A stretch of DNA of 15,741 nt from Flavobacteriales bacterium UBA4422 (lineage in GTDB: Bacteria > Bacteroidota > Bacteroidia > Flavobacteriales_G > Salibacteraceae): NCBI GenBank assembly GCA_002389645.1, contig DGQE01000040.1, forward strand, positions 11,876 through 27,616, in the 5' to 3' direction. Each line of letters begins with the position of its first letter. Position 1 is the first letter of the stretch. Positions 13,679 through 15,741 of the stretch are shown piece after piece. A program made the translations under genes and the position numbers. The notes under the pieces are model-generated. The model saw only the letters and a list, made by a program, of their open reading frames with translations. It made no database searches and was not told the origin of the DNA.

Positions 13679-14430
13679 TAATTTAAGATGGTTTGTACCC
13701 CTTTTAAATCAGCATTTGGGCTGTAATCCATCAAAACGCTTAACATTGCTTTAGCATAGTCGTGTTCAGGTATCACAATAGAATGAGTCTTCTCTGCCCC
13801 AGGCAATAGATTAAACACCTTTTCATCAAATTCGATTTCCTCCCCGGTCAAAATATTTGTTAGAAGAAAAGTAACTTTTGCCTTTACTCTTGAGTCACCG
13901 GTGTTTGCAATCCTTACGTCATATCCCAAATCGGTCTTCTCAGGGGTGAAAATTTCGGCATCAGGCTGAGACTCATCACTATGCATATAAACCATTATCG
14001 AGATTGCAGGTTTTATTTTGACGCCCGCCCCCAACGAAGTAACTTCTTCAAGGACCGAAACTTCGTTTTCAGCAATTACTGAGAGCTTAGCCCACTTCAT
14101 CTTAGATGCGATTACAGGATCTATAGAGAGCGTAAAGTAACCTTTTTCATTTGGTTGTAATAAAATGGTTGAAGGTGAAATATTCATTTCACCTTTTAAT
14201 GTGCGGGATGTCGAACCAAACTCGGCTGGCATCTTTTTCCCTCCCTCCTTTATAATAAAATCATATTCCTTGACATTAAAAATTTTCGGGGAGTCGGTAT
14301 GGTTAAAAATCATAACATCTCTTACAAAACGCCCTTGGCTAGCATTAGCCTCTATCAATACAGGACTCACCTCAAAGTCTTGCGCCAAAAGAGTTTGAGA
14401 AAAAAATAAGAAAAGAAGAAAATATTTCAT
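13678..14430 (-). CDS. putative periplasmic PapD-like (two-Ig-domain) chaperone
   Basis: A 250-residue exported protein with signal peptide MKYFLLFLFFSQTLLAQ (1-17). Two beta-sandwich regions are suggested. The first (about 18-125) begins FEVSPVLIEANASQGRFVRDVMIFN and contains LLQPNEKGYFTLSI. The second (about 138-250) begins KIKPAISIMVYMHSDE and includes YDVRIANTGDSRVKAKVTF. The N-terminal pattern (F-x-V-x-P-x-x-x-E, then F-x-N-H/S) is shared by PapD-type fimbrial chaperones and by the DUF916 domain of WxL-associated proteins. I see the layout, not a definite family match. Divergent location against a secreted subunit-like gene supports a chaperone role. It is the first gene of the minus-strand trio, coupled to the MORN gene. 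Confidence 0.6.
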   Translation of the reverse strand: MKYFLLFLFFSQTLLAQDFEVSPVLIEANASQGRFVRDVMIFNHTDSPKIFNVKEYDFIIKEGGKKMPAEFGSTSRTLKGEMNISPSTILLQPNEKGYFTLSIDPVIASKMKWAKLSVIAENEVSVLEEVTSLGAGVKIKPAISIMVYMHSDESQPDAEIFTPEKTDLGYDVRIANTGDSRVKAKVTFLLTNILTGEEIEFDEKVFNLLPGAEKTHSIVIPEHDYAKAMLSVLMDYSPNADLKGVQTILN

Positions 14431-14472
14431 AGAACAGTCTTAAGTTTTAAAGGAAATAATCATTGTAATATT

Positions 14473-14480
14473 CAAAAGTA
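14473..14480 (-). promoter_or_regulatory. -7 box TACTTTTG for the chaperone-like operon
   Basis: On the minus strand TACTTTTG is an exact TAnnTTTG match 42 nt upstream of the ATG at 14430. A TTG triplet (minus, 14508-14506) lies 25 nt farther upstream, a little too far for an ideal -33. Confidence 0.45.
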
Positions 14481-14481
14481 C

Positions 14482-14489
14482 TATTTTCG
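14482..14489 (+). promoter_or_regulatory. candidate -7 box TATTTTCG for the secreted-protein gene
   Basis: TATTTTCG matches TAnnTTTG with one mismatch, 25 nt before the ATG at 14515, with TTG at 14463-14465 sixteen nt upstream. It is one base away from the oppositely oriented box of the chaperone operon. Confidence 0.35.
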
Positions 14490-14514
14490 TTAAGTTTTAT
14501 TAAATCAACTATAC

Positions 14515-15180
14515 ATGAAAAAAGTTACACTACAAGTTTTAACAGCAGCATTAATGTTTTCGGGAGTTAGCTCCAAAGCCCAAGCGGTGCGTGATCGAAA
14601 TGTAATTCCGGTTGCGGTGAATCTCAATCAAGTACTCAGAATGTCAATCTACGATGGTGGGAACATTGAATTTGTGTTTAACACCATAGATGATTACCGT
14701 GATGGTCTTTCAGGTGATGCCGCTGGAGCGGCTAATGATGCCACGTCTGCCGGGTTTTATCAGTCATCTTTTACAATTTCATCATCCACTGAATGGGATT
14801 TGATGTACGGAGCTGAAAATGCAACTTTTATTGGAGTAGATGATGGAACAACTCCGAATACTCTAGCCTTGGATAATGTTGGTTTACAGGTTGTTGCAAA
14901 TGGTGCCCACACTCTAGCAACAGGTGAAGTCATTAGCGCCCCAACGACACTGGGTACGGTTGTGGCTGATTTAGACCTATATCCTCAAGAATTACTTGGT
15001 TGGGATAACACTGGGGCTTCCAATGCAGGAGACGAGGCAGATAATGATTTTACTATCCAATGGAGATGTGGTACCGCTGAAGGTGACATGAATGCTGTTT
15101 CATTAATAGAGCAAACAGGTGTTGATCCGGATAGATACGTAGTAAACGTACTTTTCGAATTACAGATTTCAGATAACTAA
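14515..15180 (+). CDS. secreted subunit-like protein with TIDDY motif (221 aa)
   Basis: A 221-residue exported protein with signal peptide MKKVTLQVLTAALMFSGVSSKAQA (about 1-24). The mature protein is acidic, rich in Gly, Ala, Asp and Thr, and predicted all-beta. A conserved core motif IEFVFNTIDDYRDGLS at 51-66 recurs in the downstream paralogue. Further features are SSSTEWDLMYGAENATF (90-105), a long loop region rich in Asp/Gly, and a terminal strand RYVVNVLFELQISD (207-220) such as pilin-like or WxL-like beta-sandwich subunits often have. I recognise no named family. The divergent periplasmic chaperone-like gene and the strong terminator after the stop suggest an abundantly made surface or fibre subunit. 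Confidence 0.75.
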   Translation: MKKVTLQVLTAALMFSGVSSKAQAVRDRNVIPVAVNLNQVLRMSIYDGGNIEFVFNTIDDYRDGLSGDAAGAANDATSAGFYQSSFTISSSTEWDLMYGAENATFIGVDDGTTPNTLALDNVGLQVVANGAHTLATGEVISAPTTLGTVVADLDLYPQELLGWDNTGASNAGDEADNDFTIQWRCGTAEGDMNAVSLIEQTGVDPDRYVVNVLFELQISDN

Positions 15181-15192
15181 ACAGTTCAAAAT

Positions 15193-15226
15193 AAAGGTGA
15201 CCCAATTCATTAGGTCACCTTTTTTT
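15193..15226 (+). terminator. strong terminator between the two subunit-like paralogues
   Basis: AAAGGTGACC (15193-15202) and GGTCACCTTT (15213-15222) form a perfect 10-bp stem with a 10-nt loop and a T7 run (15220-15226). It begins 13 nt after the first gene stop and ends 5 nt before the next ATG. The second gene has no separate promoter visible between them, so the hairpin may act as an attenuator that lowers its expression. Confidence 0.9.
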
Positions 15227-15231
15227 AATTA

Positions 15232-15741
15232 ATGATTATTCTCCGTCATTGCTTTTTTGTTTTTGCACTTTTTTCGATAAACCAAGCTTTTGGTCAATGC
15301 TCTCCGTGTATTAATCCTGCACCGGTTGGTATTATTGATTTTAACAGTGCTCGGATCAGTGTGCTCGCTGGTTCAAGCGTTGAATTCAATTTTCAGACCA
15401 TAGATGACTATAAGAATGGAATATCAAAAACCAATAGTACAGTTATGGGCATATCGGTTTGTAATTGTAATTCAGAGGGGGGTACCTCTCTAGACCCTGT
15501 AGGTGGTTCGACCATTACGGGTTATTCAATATATTTTGACACCGATGATGCACAATTCACAGGTTTGAGTCCTTCAAATTCACTTCCACTTTGCGCCCTT
15601 GAAGCATTAGCAAATATATCATCGGGATTCGCAGCCTCTGCAGTAACGATTTCTAATACCAAAGTGGCTTTGGGTCAAATACCAACTGTAGGGGGGGCAA
15701 TCTTTAAAGAAGATAACGGAGTTAATGTGATTACTGATCGA
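15232..15741 (+). CDS. secreted TIDDY-motif paralogue, cut off by window end
   Basis: An open frame of 170 codons runs to the window edge without a stop. The ATG at 15232 gives a good signal peptide, MIILRHCFFVFALFSINQAFG (1-21). The mature part begins QCSPCINPAPVGIIDF and carries SVEFNFQTIDDYKNGIS (49-65), clearly matching IEFVFNTIDDYRDGLS of the preceding gene, with aligned strands before and after it. Unlike that protein it is Cys-rich: C23, C26, C77, C79 and C121, so disulfide-stabilised. Later regions (GYSIYFDTDDAQFTGLSPSN) resemble the neighbour only loosely. Placement behind a terminator fits a lower-abundance partner, such as a tip or anchor subunit, but that is inference. Confidence 0.75.
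   Translation, partial: MIILRHCFFVFALFSINQAFGQCSPCINPAPVGIIDFNSARISVLAGSSVEFNFQTIDDYKNGISKTNSTVMGISVCNCNSEGGTSLDPVGGSTITGYSIYFDTDDAQFTGLSPSNSLPLCALEALANISSGFAASAVTISNTKVALGQIPTVGGAIFKEDNGVNVITDR

Overview
The window looks like chromosome of a marine or aquatic Bacteroidota member, probably Flavobacteriales or a relative. This is an inference from: no visible Shine-Dalgarno sequences, several TAnnTTTG-type -7 promoter boxes, secreted proteins with short N-terminal signals ending in AQ, OmpA-domain proteins with carboxypeptidase-regulatory-like repeats, and a moderately AT-rich composition.

Layout. (1) 1-98: the 3' part of tRNA-Leu(CAA) with a strong terminator. (2) 232-5289, minus strand, read from right to left: an ACMSD-type amidohydrolase, an M1 metallopeptidase, a sialidase-like Asp-box protein, then two unrecognised small genes. 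Neighbouring genes overlap by 8 nt or lie 4-6 nt apart, so this is one likely operon; both 8-nt overlaps are the same octamer, ATGAATAA. (3) 5399-8722, plus strand: two tandem, divergent paralogues of an OmpA-domain outer-membrane protein. Both are broken: the first by an 11-bp tandem duplication and a further frameshift, the second by three in-frame stops and two frameshifts. (4) 8831-10829: a dCMP deaminase and a C-terminal processing protease (S41). (5) 10837-11823: a His-rich small lipoprotein gene divergent from a Mn/Fe superoxide dismutase gene. (6) 11838-12423: a truncated IS3-family remnant (OrfA intact, slippery site kept, OrfB cut after about 19 codons) and a 22-codon signal-peptide stub. 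(7) 12415-15741: a minus-strand trio (two-domain PapD-like chaperone candidate, MORN-variant repeat protein, small Cys-containing exported protein) divergent from two plus-strand paralogous secreted proteins, the second running off the window.

How the parts fit. The most system-like part is region 7. A two-Ig-domain periplasmic protein faces a secreted protein across an 84-bp intergenic region with two nearly adjacent, oppositely directed promoter boxes. A second secreted paralogue sharing the core TIDDY motif follows just beyond a strong terminator-like hairpin. This resembles the logic of a chaperone/major-subunit/minor-subunit surface-fibre locus, but no usher or anchor is visible in the window, so the function is inferred. 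Region 3 is an informative case of parallel decay of two sister genes. No CRISPR array, rRNA, prophage or replication origin was seen, and no gene-free stretch exceeds 300 bases.
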